A DNA stretch of 64,000 nt from Adiantum capillus-veneris. Its lineage: Eukaryota > Streptophyta > Polypodiopsida > Polypodiales > Pteridaceae. Below, one piece after another: positions 21,863 through 32,649 of the stretch. The stretch is from positions 64,807,753 to 64,871,752 of the forward strand of contig CM043959.1 of the NCBI GenBank assembly GCA_014529385.2. Reading direction: 5' to 3'. The translations under genes and the position numbers were made by a program. Every line of letters starts with the position of its first letter. The stretch's first letter is position 1. A model generated the notes under the pieces. It was not told the origin of the DNA, made no database searches, and saw only the letters and a list, made by a program, of their open reading frames with translations.

Positions 21863-22245
21863 GTGTCTTGAGCAGCAATGTCTCTTTGCCTACAAAATAC
21901 ATTCCTTGCAAAATTGACACTTGTCTGCTGCATTTTCGTCGCCCCCATCCCCTGGCCGCCCCGGCTAGGGTGTGCTCCACAATTAGTTGACTTCGCCTCG
22001 CTTTTCCAAAATTAGCTCACGAACTTTGGCCATCTTTGCAATGTCTATTTTTAATTATCTCCCTCCATTGAGATGCGTCCAACAGCATAGGTCTCCTTGC
22101 AACATTCTCAAAAATGGTATTAGACAATCAAGGTAAACACAAAATTGAGGATTAAAACTAATCTCGAGATCTCGAAATTAGTTTTGAAAGATTGACTCAC
22201 GAGATTTAACGGTGGTGCAGCCCTTTGATGCGCATTGTCAATTAT
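21431..22245. repeat. Two direct copies of a roughly 210-bp segment
   Basis: 21431-21640 and about 22001-22245 share long stretches: TTTCCAAAAT, ATTTTTAATTATCTC, TCTCAAAAATGGTATTAGAC, AATCAAGGTAAACACAAAAT, CTAATCTCGAGATCT and GTGGTGC(T/A)GCCCTTTGATGCG. Between them sits the displaced gene-flank copy 21631-21951. No coding sequence. Confidence 0.85.
21631..21951 (+). repeat. Displaced copy of the ERD7-like gene's 5' flank
   Basis: Closely matches 23839-24114, which lies directly upstream of the ERD7-like start codon. Shared runs include AGTCACCTCCACC, GGTAGATAAACCT, ATCCTTTTGAAGTTTTGAGG, GTGTCGACACGCACACG, GAGCAGCAATGTCTCT and GACACTTGTCTGCTGC. This copy has TTTGTAGG where the gene copy has TTTATAGG, and its GA tract (21818-21861) is expanded. 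No start codon or coding exon follows it. Confidence 0.88.
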
Positions 22246-22416
22246 CCGAGTATGTGGTCCTAATCTTTGTAAGCATGTCAAATTAGGAGGAATCTCGTCA
22301 GATACCGCCGAAAAGGGAAGTGGGGGTGATAAAGGGAGGTGGAGAGAGAGGCGTGTGTCAGCAGCTCCTTGAGGGGCGGTGATTTTTTTGCAGGTACTTA
22401 GGCGCTACGTAGTCGG

Positions 22417-22469
22417 GACGACAGGCGGAGGGCGCAGTGGAGGAGAGGGTGTGGTGCAGAGGGTGTCCC

Positions 22470-22543
<74 letters not shown>

Positions 22544-22640
22544 CGGTTACAGCGCACGACTCTGCGTGCGTGTACAATGGTCGCCCTGCTGTTGCGCTCG
22601 TGTAGAGCAGCTAGGTTGTGGAAGGGTGGCGGTGCGGGCA

Positions 22641-22701
<61 letters not shown>

Positions 22702-23034
22702 CTGCGGCTAGTTGGAGTTTGTTGCAATGCAACCAGATGCAGCCCAGGGCGACCGAAGGAGAAAGGACGACAGGCGGAGGGCGCAGTGGAGCAGAGGGTG
22801 TGGTGCAGAGGGTGTCCCGTCTCTCTCTCTGTCTCTCTCTCTGTGTGTTTCGGTTGCAGCGCACGACCTTTCCCTGCATGTACGATGGTCGCCCTGTTGT
22901 TGTGCTCGTGAAGAGCAGCTAGGGTGTGGAAGGGTGGCGGTGCGCGCATAGTGTGTGTGTGTGTGTGTGTGCTGCGGCTAGCTGGATTTTGTTGCAATGT
23001 AGCCGATGCAGCCCAGGGCTGCCAAAGGAGAAAG
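22417..23034. repeat. Tandem duplication with embedded (GT)n tracts
   Basis: Unit 1 (22417-22764) and unit 2 (22765-23034) start GACGACAGGCGGAGGGCGCAG and share GTGTGGTGCAGAGGGTGTCC, TTTCGGTT, CAGCGCACGAC, ATGGTCGCCCTG and GAAGGGTGGCGGTGCG. (GT)n runs at 22473-22541 and 22643-22697 are long in unit 1. In unit 2 the first is replaced by a CT-rich tract and the second is short. All open frames here are repeat artefacts. Confidence 0.92.
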
Positions 23035-23271
23035 ACGCGCAGGCAATACCGCAGGGAGGGCCGTAGGGAGCAGAGGTCGCAGTCGACCTCGCGCGTGCAC
23101 GCTATCCAATTGGTGGATTTGATTTAAGACTTAAGGCCTGAGCGAATCTCGCCAACTAATTAATTAATGAAAACGAGTATAGACCCAGTATGTCTATTAT
23201 GTAGGACGCCACAATTATCCGAGTATGTTTGCTCAATTTCAATAAATTGTTGAGTAGCTAGAATCTCAGGA

Positions 23272-23274
<3 letters not shown>
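23035..23274. other. Spacer, no gene seen
   Basis: GC-rich then AT-rich sequence with no supported coding region. It shares a short ATTATCCGAGTATGT match with 22245-22256. Confidence 0.4.
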
Positions 23275-23320
<46 letters not shown>

Positions 23321-23415
23321 GATAGTTTTCCACGACGTTAAAATACTCTTCTTCTTGTTCTTCGCGCCACGCGAAGAACAAGAAGAAGAGTATTTTAACG
23401 TCGTGGAAAACTATC

Positions 23416-23458
<43 letters not shown>

Positions 23459-23506
23459 GGCGCGAAGAACAAGAAGAAGAGTATTTTAACGTCGTGGAAA
23501 ACTATC

Positions 23507-23543
<37 letters not shown>
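23275..23543. repeat. Perfect inverted repeat on CT/GA tracts plus a third arm copy
   Basis: A (CT)22 tract (23275-23318) is followed by a 48-bp arm (23319-23366), a 3-base loop CCA, the exact reverse complement of that arm (23370-23417) and a (GA)n tract (23418-23456). The paired arms, including the dinucleotide parts, reach about 87 bp without mismatch. After GTGG, the right arm is repeated as a direct copy (23461-23508) with its own GA tract to 23543. The arm sequence contains GATAGTTTTCCACGACGTT and is not present elsewhere in the window that I could see. Confidence 0.95.
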
Positions 23544-23545
<2 letters not shown>

Positions 23546-23838
23546 CTTCATGCATGATCGACAGACCTGCAGGATGGGCTGGAAGAACGGGAGGCAAAGC
23601 AGAGTTGGGTGCAAAGGACGGTTGTTTGCCAGTATGACGCAAGGACATAGCAAGGCTGGTGGCAGAGAGGAAGGCTTGGGGGCGAATGCAGGCGGGGGCG
23701 AATGCAAGCATGGGCGCAGGCGTTGTGGGCAGGATGGAGGTGATGGTCAGAGGAAAGGGAGCACCTTCGAGGACGAGAGGAGGGAATAAGAGAATTAATG
23801 GATTTTTTAAAAAGTCCACCAGTACGTATGTCTACCAG
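23544..23838. other. G-rich spacer, no gene seen
   Basis: Purine-rich on the plus strand with GGAGG and GCGGGGGC runs; the open frames are low quality. It ends where homology to the displaced 5' flank begins. Confidence 0.4.
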
Positions 23839-24232
23839 TATGCGCATTGTCAATGATCCGAGTCACCTCCACCCTGAGGTAGATAAACCTCAGGCATCCA
23901 GGCAAATACCCCGGGTGCCCAGGGATGCCTATCCTTTTGAAGTTTTGAGGGTTTCACGAGCACCCTCCTACACGCACATTTATAGGTCTGCCGTGTGTCG
24001 ACACGCACACGCATAAGCGAGAGAGAGAGACGCGTCTCGAGCAGCAATGTCTCTCTGCCTACAAATTACATAAAAAATGACACTTGTCTGCTGCCTTTCC
24101 GTCGCCCCCATCCCTCTGCCCTCTTCCGCAAACCTTGCTTGCTTCTCATACTTCTGAGTGACCTTCTTCGTCGTCGAGTAAGTGTTGCTTTCTTGTCTGC
24201 TTTGCTGTTTGTTAGGGTTAAAGTTGTAGGCT
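23839..24232 (+). promoter_or_regulatory. 5' flank and leader of the ERD7-like gene
   Basis: Directly upstream of the start codon. A TATA-like TTTATAGG lies at 23979-23986, about 250 bases from the ATG, followed by a GA run (24018-24030) and a pyrimidine-rich leader with repeated CTTCTTCGTCGTCG and CTTGCTTGCTTC, typical of plant 5' untranslated regions. 23839-24114 is duplicated at 21631-21951. The transcription start is inferred, not seen. Confidence 0.5.
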
Positions 24233-26879
24233 ATGGACCCTCAAATACATTACCCTTCTTTAAATGCCCCGGCCGAAACGCCTCTCTCTTCTGATCAGCA
24301 GTCGCGCCTGCGCTACCCAGACCCCGTCTCCATAGATGCCATCACTGCAGATCTTTCCAAGAAGATCGAGGTCTCCCCTGTTGAGGCATCCGAGACTCTG
24401 TTAGTCTCTGTGCCTGACGCCGTCGCTCACCTTGTCGATCGCGAGGCTAGCCCTCACCTTGCAAGTGGCCCCTTCTCTATTGTTCGTCTTAACCAGGATG
24501 GCAACGGCATTGCTGTCTTTGCACGTGTAGGCAAGGAGCTTCAATGGCCTCTCACAAAGGATCAAGCAGCAGTAAAGCTCGATCCCTCCCATTACTTCTT
24601 CTCTGTTATGGTTCCCCCAGAGATTGAAAAGGAATGCAGGTTGGCTTCACCCACAGCAGAGAAATCCTCATCATCCGGAGACGATAGCCTCCTCAACTAT
24701 GGAATCACGTTCAGTTCAAACACAGATATGGAGTGTTTGAAGCAGTTGGATGAAGTATTGAAACAGTACTGCTGCTTCAAGGCACCGCAAGTGACAACAC
24801 AACGCGGCGGAGACAAGCTTGTTGCGGTAGAAAATGATCAGAAAGTGAATGAGATTAGCGCTACTGCTGGTTTGGGAGGGGTTCCTGCAGAGGACTATTG
24901 GACTGCACTTGCTCCAAATGTCGAGGATTACAGCAGCAGTGTTGCACGTGCGATCGCATCCGGTGCAGGGCAGATCATCAGAGGGATCTTTTGGTGTAGT
25001 GAGGCTACCATAGCTCAACTGGAGAAAGGGAATCACTTCATGCAAGGGAAAATCAAATCCAAGGATAGCCCAACAAAGATCAGTCCAAGTGCTACGAGGA
25101 GGATTCAACGGTAAGTATATTCTTTCATCATCAACAGATGATAATGGTCTTTCTATGGTGCATTATGCTCATGTGATATATTTTATGAGGAGGTTGATAT
25201 TTTTGTTAGCAAGACTGATACTCTCTGCAAGAACAATGTTTGGTGGTTGTCCATTTGACTCGTGTGGGCATTTGTTTTCATTCTCATGGGGTTGTAGTGA
25301 TAGGAGCATCATCTTCATTGAATACAGGAATGGGGAAACAGATGCGCAGAATGCAACCAAGCTCTGAACTTTTAAGCATCGGTTGTGTCTTAAGCATGCT
25401 TGAGCGTCTGAGTGCAGTTGCATGCATCTATGCATGCACACGTGTTCTAGTGCGTGCGTGCATGTGGTGCTTGAAAAACACCACACGCACGCATGCACAC
25501 ACCTATAAGTCTTGAAATGTACCTTGAAAGGTAAAATTTGCAGGTGAAAAAGGGTACAAAGTTTGGAGAGTTCTAGTGTGAAAGCCTTTAACTATGGTTA
25601 ATTTACCTCTAAAATTTCCATGTGAAGAAAAAAAACTATTTTGAGCACTGGTGTGTGTGTGTGTGTGAGTTGTACTTGAAAGTCTTTGCTTTGGTTGCTG
25701 GCTACTATGTTTGCTTCATGCAGTATCTTCTATATGAATTAGTGGTTGAGTTGAATTGAATCTCCTTACTACTGCAGGGTGCAAAAGATATCCGCTATGT
25801 CAGAGCAGATTGTGGGCGGGGTCCTCTCTGGAGTTCTTAAAGCTGCAGCTTTCATAACAAGGCCTCTTGTCACATCAAAAGCAGGGCAGAAGCTTCTTAG
25901 CCTGATGCCGGGACAAGTTGCTCTCGCATCTTTAGATGGTTTCGGTAAGAAGTTTCCATACCTAGTGCATCCTATGCTTTCTCCTTGATGAAAAATGTAA
26001 TTATTTTATGCTCGAGTGCTTAATGTGCACGTGTGTATTTTGCAGGTAAAATTTTTGATGCACTAGAGGTAGCTGGGAAGAACGTATTGACCACTACATC
26101 AACTGCAACAACAGGCCTCGTAACACAAAGGTAAACTCTTCCCCCACCCGTTCTCTTTTTCTTCTCATCAAGAAAGATAAGGGGTTGATTTTGTTCTCTT
26201 ATACCTAAGTGCCCCAAAAACATACTTGCGTGTGTTATAATGCTGTTCGGCAAATGAAAGTGGGGCACCTCTAAAGCAATATCTCCCAACAATGAGCTAC
26301 GCTAAGATTGAGCTCCACAGAACACATCAAAGGAAGTTCCAATAATCCTCAACAAAAAAGCATGTGATCCCGTTTGAATTTACTAGCACACACCCACCGA
26401 AAAGATCACCATGGAAGCTAGGAAGCACCTGTCTTGGTGTATAAATATATGAAATTATTCAAATTGGTAGAAGAACATGCTGGTATGTGAGTTTTGAAAA
26501 CTTTGTCCATCTCCATCATGAAAAGAACAAACTATGTGAAAATTGGAGCAGTGCATCCTGTATTTTGGGGCTTTTAGAGGTATTTTGGTATTGTTTGAAG
26601 GGACTCTGATTTTGCAGAACATGATGTTTATTACATGCCTTGTGCAGGTATGGGGGTGAGGCTGGACAATTTACACAGCAAGGTTTCAATGCTGTAGGCG
26701 GCTTTTTGACAACAGCTTGGACCATCTCGAAGCTCCGCAAGGTGTTTTACCCGAGCAACTTTGTGAAGTCTGCAGCAAAGGTTGCTGGTGATGAAAGAAG
26801 GCTAAAAGGTGAAAGTGTACAAAATGCGCAGATTACCGATGGTGATGAAAAAGACCTTTCGAAGCCCCATGCCAATTAA
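24233..26879 (+). CDS. ERD7: ERD7-like senescence/dehydration-associated protein
   Basis: Four coding exons: 24233-25110, 25778-25944, 26046-26130 and 26648-26879, stop TAA. All three introns (667, 101 and 517 bp) start GTAAG/GTAAA and end CAG, and every junction keeps the frame. The spliced protein is 453 residues. Residues about 55-180 carry the conserved N-terminal half of the family (ETLLVSVPDAVAHLVD, then ARVGKELQWPLTKD and YFFSV). Residues about 230-415 are the senescence domain: GAGQIIRGIFWCSE, MSEQIVGGVLSGVLKAAAF, SKAGQKLLSLMPGQVALASL, EVAGKNVLTTTSTATTGLV, RYGGEAGQ and TAWTISKLRKVFYP. A charged tail follows. Family members (At4g35985/ERD7 group) are induced by dehydration, cold and senescence and bind membrane lipids; that role is from family knowledge. 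The ATG at 24233 is chosen because it opens the conserved frame after a pyrimidine-rich leader. There are no stops or frameshifts; the gene looks intact. Confidence 0.95.
25455..25502. repeat. Imperfect inverted repeat in intron 1
   Basis: GTGCGTGCGTGCATGTGGTG and CACCACACGCACGCATGCAC are reverse complements with about two mismatches around a short A-rich loop. Alternating purine-pyrimidine sequence. Confidence 0.7.
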
Positions 26880-27190
26880 CTGAAGTCTCTGTGATTCATT
26901 GAGTGGGCATGGTTGGTTTACTTACGAATCCCATTTTGAGCATTTGCAGGTACTTCAATCTTTTGAATCAGGTTCTGCATTTACACACATAAGATAAGAT
27001 GACATGGCTAGGGAGTAGATGGATGTAAATGGGGGGATAGGAGGGATTACAGATAATGTAAACACGATCTTTGTAAATTCTATATCATCATGCTGGCATT
27101 ATGGAACTCTATTTTGGCATATGCCATCCTTTTCCGTGTTTTGAAATCTGTCATTCTAATGAAGGTCTTCAATTGTGTAGTTAACTGCTT

Positions 27191-27193
<3 letters not shown>
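26880..27193 (+). other. 3' flank of the ERD7-like gene
   Basis: AT-rich sequence after the stop codon, probably holding the 3' untranslated region (candidate end near TGTAAATTCTATATC, about 27070). No clear AATAAA. A (GA)n tract begins at 27194. Confidence 0.4.

Positions 27194-27228
<35 letters not shown>
27194..27228. repeat. (GA)n microsatellite
   Basis: About 35 bp of AG dinucleotides downstream of the ERD7-like gene. Confidence 0.95.
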
Positions 27229-27231
<3 letters not shown>

Positions 27232-27438
27232 TGGCGTAAAGGAGCCCAGCCTCTGCTCGGCATACCCGGAGGGGTGGCCCTGCTAGCAGGCCTGAGCGAT
27301 TGAGCACATCGCATAGCCAGCCGGGAAGCGTGAGGCAGGGAAGAGCTGTTGTTGGTGAGGGCAGAAAACAAGCGTTTTGATTGGATCGGCAGCTTGAGTT
27401 TGGCTGGCTGGGCGAGGTGGGTTGAACTTTCTTGGCCA

Positions 27439-27884
27439 CTGGCCAGCCAAAAAGTGACCTCCACGTCACGAATTCACCAGCTGCCTACCCCTTGTTCATT
27501 AAGAGAGAGAGAGTCGGACAACTGGCCAAAAAGTGACCTCCACGTCACGAATTCACCAGCTGCCTACCCCTTGTTCATTAAGAGAGAGAGAGAGAGTCAG
27601 ACAAGGGCTCCTCGGATTACACGGGTGTGTAGGCACCGACATTCTTCATCATCATCATCATCATCATCATCGTTGTCATCATCGAGAGTCGGACAACGGA
27701 TCCTTGGATAACAGGGGTGTATAGGCACGGAGATGCCTACCCCTTGTTCATTGAGAGAGAGAGAGAGTTGGACAAGGGCTCCTCGGATTACACGGGTGTG
27801 TAGGCACCGACATTCTTCATCATCATCATCATCGAGAGTTGGACAACGGCTCCTTGGATAACAGGGGTGTATAGGCACGGAGAT
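27439..27884. repeat. Two interleaved tandem repeats with (CAT)n and GA runs
   Basis: Unit A (27439-27513 and 27520-27597) shares AAAAAGTGACCTCCACGTCA and CTGCCTACCCCTTGTTCATT plus a GA run. Unit B (27601-27733 and 27775-27884) shares GGGCTCCTCGGATTACACGG, GTGTAGGCACCGACATTCTT, a (CAT)n run of different length, TCCTTGGATAACAGGGGTG and ATAGGCACGGAGAT. A third piece of unit A (TGCCTACCCCTTGTTCATT) lies between the B copies at about 27734. Confidence 0.93.
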
Positions 27885-27927
27885 TCTTCATCACAATAAC
27901 TATACCATCTGCTTCTCCATAGTAAGA

Positions 27928-28025
27928 CAAGACTCTTTGAGGATATATAACAGTTCTTTCTTGTGACATTTAAATTCAAGACTCTTTAGGGTATATAGCA
28001 GTTCTTTCTTGTGATGTTTAAATTC
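27928..28025. repeat. 49-bp tandem duplication
   Basis: Two adjacent copies of a segment starting CAAGACTCTTT and ending TTTAAATT (27928-27976 and 27977-28025), with about eight differences. Confidence 0.88.
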
Positions 28026-28491
28026 TACTAGATAGAGATGACATTTCCCTTGCTGTTCTTGTGAAACAAGTCCTTAAATGTCTCAAAAGCTCCGAGAGAT
28101 TGAGAACCTAGCAATAGTTTTGGTATTTTTTCAGAGTGTTATCTTGTGAAATTTGGGATCACCCCTCTGCAGGGATTGGTTGAGTTTGTACCTTTTATCT
28201 TGGTTGTCCCAATCAAAATGGTCATCTTAATGGAAGATGTTTCCTTTTGTTAAGAAAAGTAAGTCGCTCATCACCGATGGCAGTAGACAAGCTTGGTCCC
28301 TACTCCTCCGATTTGACTTATTGGGTATATTTCTAATTTGTCCAAATGCAAGGCTTAACCATGCTTGGCTGACCACCATTAGAGGGTGATGGAAACTGAG
28401 ATTGTTGGTACAGAGCGTAAGTTGTGATTGAGAATCAACTTAACATAGTCCCATAGTTATGATCTCAGTATGTTGGGCATTACACAGGATT
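28026..28491. other. Anonymous DNA, no gene seen
   Basis: No supported coding region. It holds the first copy of a roughly 32-bp sequence (TGATTGAGAATCAACTTA near 28427) that recurs at 28895. Confidence 0.4.
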
Positions 28492-28735
28492 TTTGTTTTT
28501 CGGTTGCAACAGTAAATTGTATTAGTTCAAAAAGGGAATTTACAAAGTTGTTCAATATATACAATCATATCCATATCAACAGATACAACCATAACCATAT
28601 TAACAGTAAATGTATTTTTTTGGTTGCAGTAGCAAATTGTATTAGTTATAAAAGGGAATTAACAAAGTCGTTTAATATATACAATTATCTCAACAGATAC
28701 ATATAACCATGACCATATTAACCAATAAACATGTA
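28492..28735. repeat. Imperfect 120-bp tandem duplication
   Basis: Copies at about 28492-28611 and 28612-28735 share CGGTTGCA/TGGTTGCA, AAATTGTATTAGTT, AAGGGAATT, AATATATACAAT, CAACAGATACA and ACCATATTAAC. No coding meaning was seen; the short lysine- and asparagine-rich frames come from its AT content. Confidence 0.88.
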
Positions 28736-28925
28736 CATATCCAAAACATTGATGCTAAATATATAATAATATCAAAGCATTTTTATGAATCCATATACTC
28801 TGCAAGATCACATATTGGAACCCCCCGTGTTAGCGTTGTAATTTTAGGAGAAATAGTTCCATGTATAAGATTGACCTCATACGGAGAGTAAGTTATGATT
28901 GAGAATCAACTTAAACATAGATTGA

Positions 28926-30476
28926 CCTCATAAAATATAATAGATATCAAATGATTTTCTCATATTAAATTGGTCATTTAATATGGGAAGATAAAAACGA
29001 AACAAGAGTTAAGATATAGATACGTGTTTCTAAACTTATCTCAACAGGGGACCAAAAGGAGAAATGATTGTATCTCAATAAGGGTTCAAAAGAATATACT
29101 CTATCAAACAACAATGTTTAATAAGTGCTTCTAGATTTACCTCAACAAGTGATCAAGAGGAGAGATGGTTACATCTCAATACGTTTCAAAAGGAGATAGT
29201 CTATCAAAGAGCAACGTGCATTTAATGGAGCTTAAAAAACATTTGGGTTAGCTTCATGAAATACCTCCAAAAGTTAATGTTAAAAAGTCCTTTGACCTTA
29301 TGCAAGTTGGGACTGACCTTGAGATGGGAATTCTACCCAAGCGTGAGGTCCTTGTCAACTTGCTAACTAACGTACGTAAAGTGTTTGTGGGAATCTTGCC
29401 CAAGCTTAAGGTGATTCTCATACTTAAATGACTAAGGTTCTTGAAGTGTTCAATTTAAAGAGAAACTCTTAAGAGACAAATGGTTTCCATGTTTAATTGA
29501 CTAAGTGTTTGAAGTGTTCAATTCAAACTAAATGATTTAAAAAACATAAAAGACACGTGTCAAAATCCTCCACATGTGATCCTCATGATGTGTTTGAATT
29601 TTATTGGATAGGTTTTAAAGGGGTCCAATGAGAATTTAGATGCATAAAAATAAATAATTAAGTTCTTTCTCTCAAAGAGAAAAAAGAGGATATATGTCCA
29701 AATGATATAATTAAATAATACGAGAGAGAGAGAGAGAGAGAGGGAACCAAGCTTGAGAGGGAGGGGGTATACTCTCCCAAACACACCCACACACACATTC
29801 TCTCATTGTGTGGAGTGCGAAGTGCAACAGCTTCATCTCCTTCTCCAAGCTTGTTGAGAAGTTGAGAGCCTACACCAACAATCTTATGCGACCAAGAACC
29901 ATGCTTCAATGCTTAAGCTTGTCATCTTCCTCATCTTCATTACTATGCTATTATGTTATGCTAAGCAAGAAGAGTGATGATAAGTGAGGAACTATTTCTT
30001 TCTCCTATAAATGATTATTCATCCTCTTTCCTATCCTCATTCCCCGCTAGCTCTCTCCACCTTCGAAGGTGTTTGAGGCCTTGGGATTGAGGCTTTGGAT
30101 ACTTAATGTTTTTTGCAAAGTTTATGTTATGCTCATGATGTATGAAGCTTTCCATCTTCATAGCGTCACCAAGGTCACAAGGAACACAAAGATTGTATTG
30201 TACCAAATCTCTCTTGATGGAAGAATCTATAATACAAAAGCCTTTTGGAAGGGAGACCGGCTCCAAGTAAATCCGGTCCTTAACTGTTGTTATGTTCTCT
30301 AATACTCTCTCTCTCTTGCAAACGTATTGTTCATGCTAAGTTAATCAAGTACAATGTTCATGTTGCTACCATCAATTAAGTTCACCCTCTATGTTGTCAA
30401 AGTAATCGCAAAAAAATGCTTACTCTAATTCTCTTAATTCCGTTATTCTCAAAGTTCATAGGCCATTTTTATTACA
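28926..30476 (+). repeat. 5' LTR of the outer gypsy element
   Basis: About 1551 bp, with a GA tract at 29722-29742 and conserved end ATTACA. Matches 43867-45456 and, more distantly, 9345-10886. The exact left edge is uncertain by a few bases. Confidence 0.9.
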
Positions 30477-30477
30477 T

Positions 30478-30489
30478 TGGTATCAGAGC
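30478..30489 (+). other. Primer binding site of the outer gypsy element
   Basis: TGGTATCAGAGC one base after the LTR end, initiator tRNA-Met type. Noncoding leader follows to the gag ATG at 30891. Confidence 0.9.
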
Positions 30490-30890
30490 ATTTGGTCTTT
30501 TTTTTCTTGCTTAAGAAGAGAGATCGTTAACTAGCCTATTAATGGTTGATTTTGTTAATTATATCAAGGTAAGTGGGATTAAAATCTATTATCTGTTTTG
30601 TTGAGCCCACTATGTAGGATATGGTACACATCTCGTGAGCTTTGGTTTTAATAATGGGGTCTTCTTAGACTTGCCTACAACTTTACCATTAATAAGTCAT
30701 AAGAAGTGTAAAAGGAGCTATCCCTCGACAATTCTGCTATGTTAGACCCACCCCATTACTCTCTATAATTAACCAATTCGAGCCATGGGTGTAGATAATT
30801 AACTGCTTAGTTTCAAAGGCTAAGAGGAGTAGCAATTAAGGTTTTAAATTGCCAAAGGATACACTAAGTAAACACATAAGTATAATTAGC

Positions 30891-32008
30891 ATGGCTGGCA
30901 ATAACCAAGAGAGTAGAATGAACATTGATAACTTTGATTTTGCACATGAAGGTGTTTATGATGATGCCCCCCTGTTTATCAATTATCCTGTTACTAGGTT
31001 ACATCAAGCTATGGGCAACCCTACTTTACAAGCCGAAGTTACTCAACAACTTCGTGCTTATGGAATCTCTTTTCCTCTCCAAGAGGAGAGAGAGAGAGCT
31101 TAGGAGGTCTCTTGATGAGACTCCCAAAAGAAGACTCTCCTATAAGAGAGGAAGAATCCAAAGAACAAGAAAGAAGCAAGTCCTAAGTTCCTTTAAAGAT
31201 GTGGCTTCATGAAGACGGCGGTTTAGATTATTGCCAACTCCTCCTAAGAGAAAAAGGTCAACCCATAGTCCTTCTCCTTCACTCCGGAAGGGAAGAGAAG
31301 AAAGAAAGGAAGAAAAACGCAAGAAAGAGGTCACCCTCTTCTCCTTCTTCTTCACCTTTCTCCTCTTCCGACGAAAGCAATAGCTATTCTCCTAGAGAAT
31401 ACAAGAGGGGAGGACATCGCAAAACTTATCTTGCATGACGAAGGTCCCAAAAGCTCAAGAAATTCAAAGAAGGAGGAAAGAGTATCTCTTTTCTTACCTA
31501 CGATGGCCCCTTTGGTGCCACAGACAAAGTATTGGCCTTCATCCAGCAATTTGATGCGGCCTTTGGAGACGAGGGCTTCACAGAGTCCTCTAAGCTACAC
31601 CATGTAGCTATGCACATTTAGAAATCTGGTCGTCAATGGTGGGCTAGCCTTCATGGCAACGGCGAAGCCCCAAAGATATAGAAAACTCGTTTTCATAATG
31701 AAGTAATTCCTTGTAAGCGATGCCAAGGACAAAGTGGTCACCGAATCGCGAAGTTTAAAGCTACTCTTCAACGAGTCTATCCACAAATATGTAGACAAGT
31801 TTTGGGATTTACATCTCAAAGCTATAGTTTTTCAAAGATAGACTTTGTCGAACAAAAGCAACAATTTGGTGCGGTATTACCTGAAGAAATGGCCGAGTAT
31901 ATCAACTCACAACGGCCTAGCACTATCACTGAAGTTATCCACCACACTATGGTTGCTTCAAGGATCAATTTTCAACAAGGGGCGAGAAGAAATTTCAAGC
32001 CTATGAAA
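30891..32008 (+). pseudogene. gag: Outer gypsy gag, N-terminal part
   Basis: Starts at ATG 30891 (MAGNNQES). The frame slips in a GA run at about 31085-31100 and again later. A Ser/Arg/Lys-rich stretch (31.1-31.4 kb) is followed by the gag core: DGPFGATDKVLAFIQQFDAA near 31510, KSGRQWWASLHGNG, then a matrix-like part with DFVEQKQQFGAVLPEEMAEY near 31840. Stops occur at about 31620 and 31680. It ends in ARRNFKPMK at the insertion site; the same frame resumes at 39365. Confidence 0.85.
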
Positions 32009-32648
32009 TGTAATGGAATTGATATTTTGATGATATTTGTGAAATATTTGATATTTTGATGAAGTATTGCAATGTTGATTTGAATTGTGGAATATGATCA
32101 CTTGTTGGGTGTTGTGTGAGCAGATCAGTGATTGGCACATGCTGGACAATAAGGTGATAGCAGTTATTTGGAATAAAACTGCCACCATTGGATTTTCTGT
32201 GGCAAGCCTTAGTATTTATGGTTTAGTTATAAGTTGAGATGTAGACAGCTATTAATTGTTACATTGAGCTCTTTATGAGCCAGGACCATTTTATGCCCAA
32301 GTGTGAACTAAATGTAACTCATTTTTTAGTATGAACTTTTCTATAAATTAAATACGTGCAAGAGGGACATGCTCACTCTTGCACGGGGGGAGATTGCACC
32401 CAATGTCTGCGTTGCTCTTCTCATCTCTCCTCTCTTCTCTCTCGCCGTGCCGGCGTAGCACTCCGCTCTAGGAGGTGCACCTGCACGTGCTCTCTCAATC
32501 TCTCTCACTCTCAGTCTCTCTCTGTTTGTGTATCTTGCGATCATGCGACCACGTGATTGTGCCAGGTATGCCGATTAGTCTGTTTTATGTTGTTTATTGT
32601 GTTATTTTGGGTATTTCGCAGGGCAGCCACGTTCTCTTGCTTGTAGCA
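32009..32648 (+). repeat. 5' LTR of the nested gypsy element
   Basis: 640 bp; TATA box TATAAAT at 32342-32348, about 300 bases before the LTR end. Confidence 0.96.
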
Positions 32649-32649
32649 G

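Noticed and set aside
22379-22997. Open frames on both strands with Cys-Val and Thr-His runs
   Set aside because: They are translations of (GT)n/(AC)n tracts; no domain and no conserved start.
27597-27878. Minus-strand open frame with repeated Asp runs
   Set aside because: Made by (CAT)n and the tandem units; both repeats give the same peptide by duplication only.
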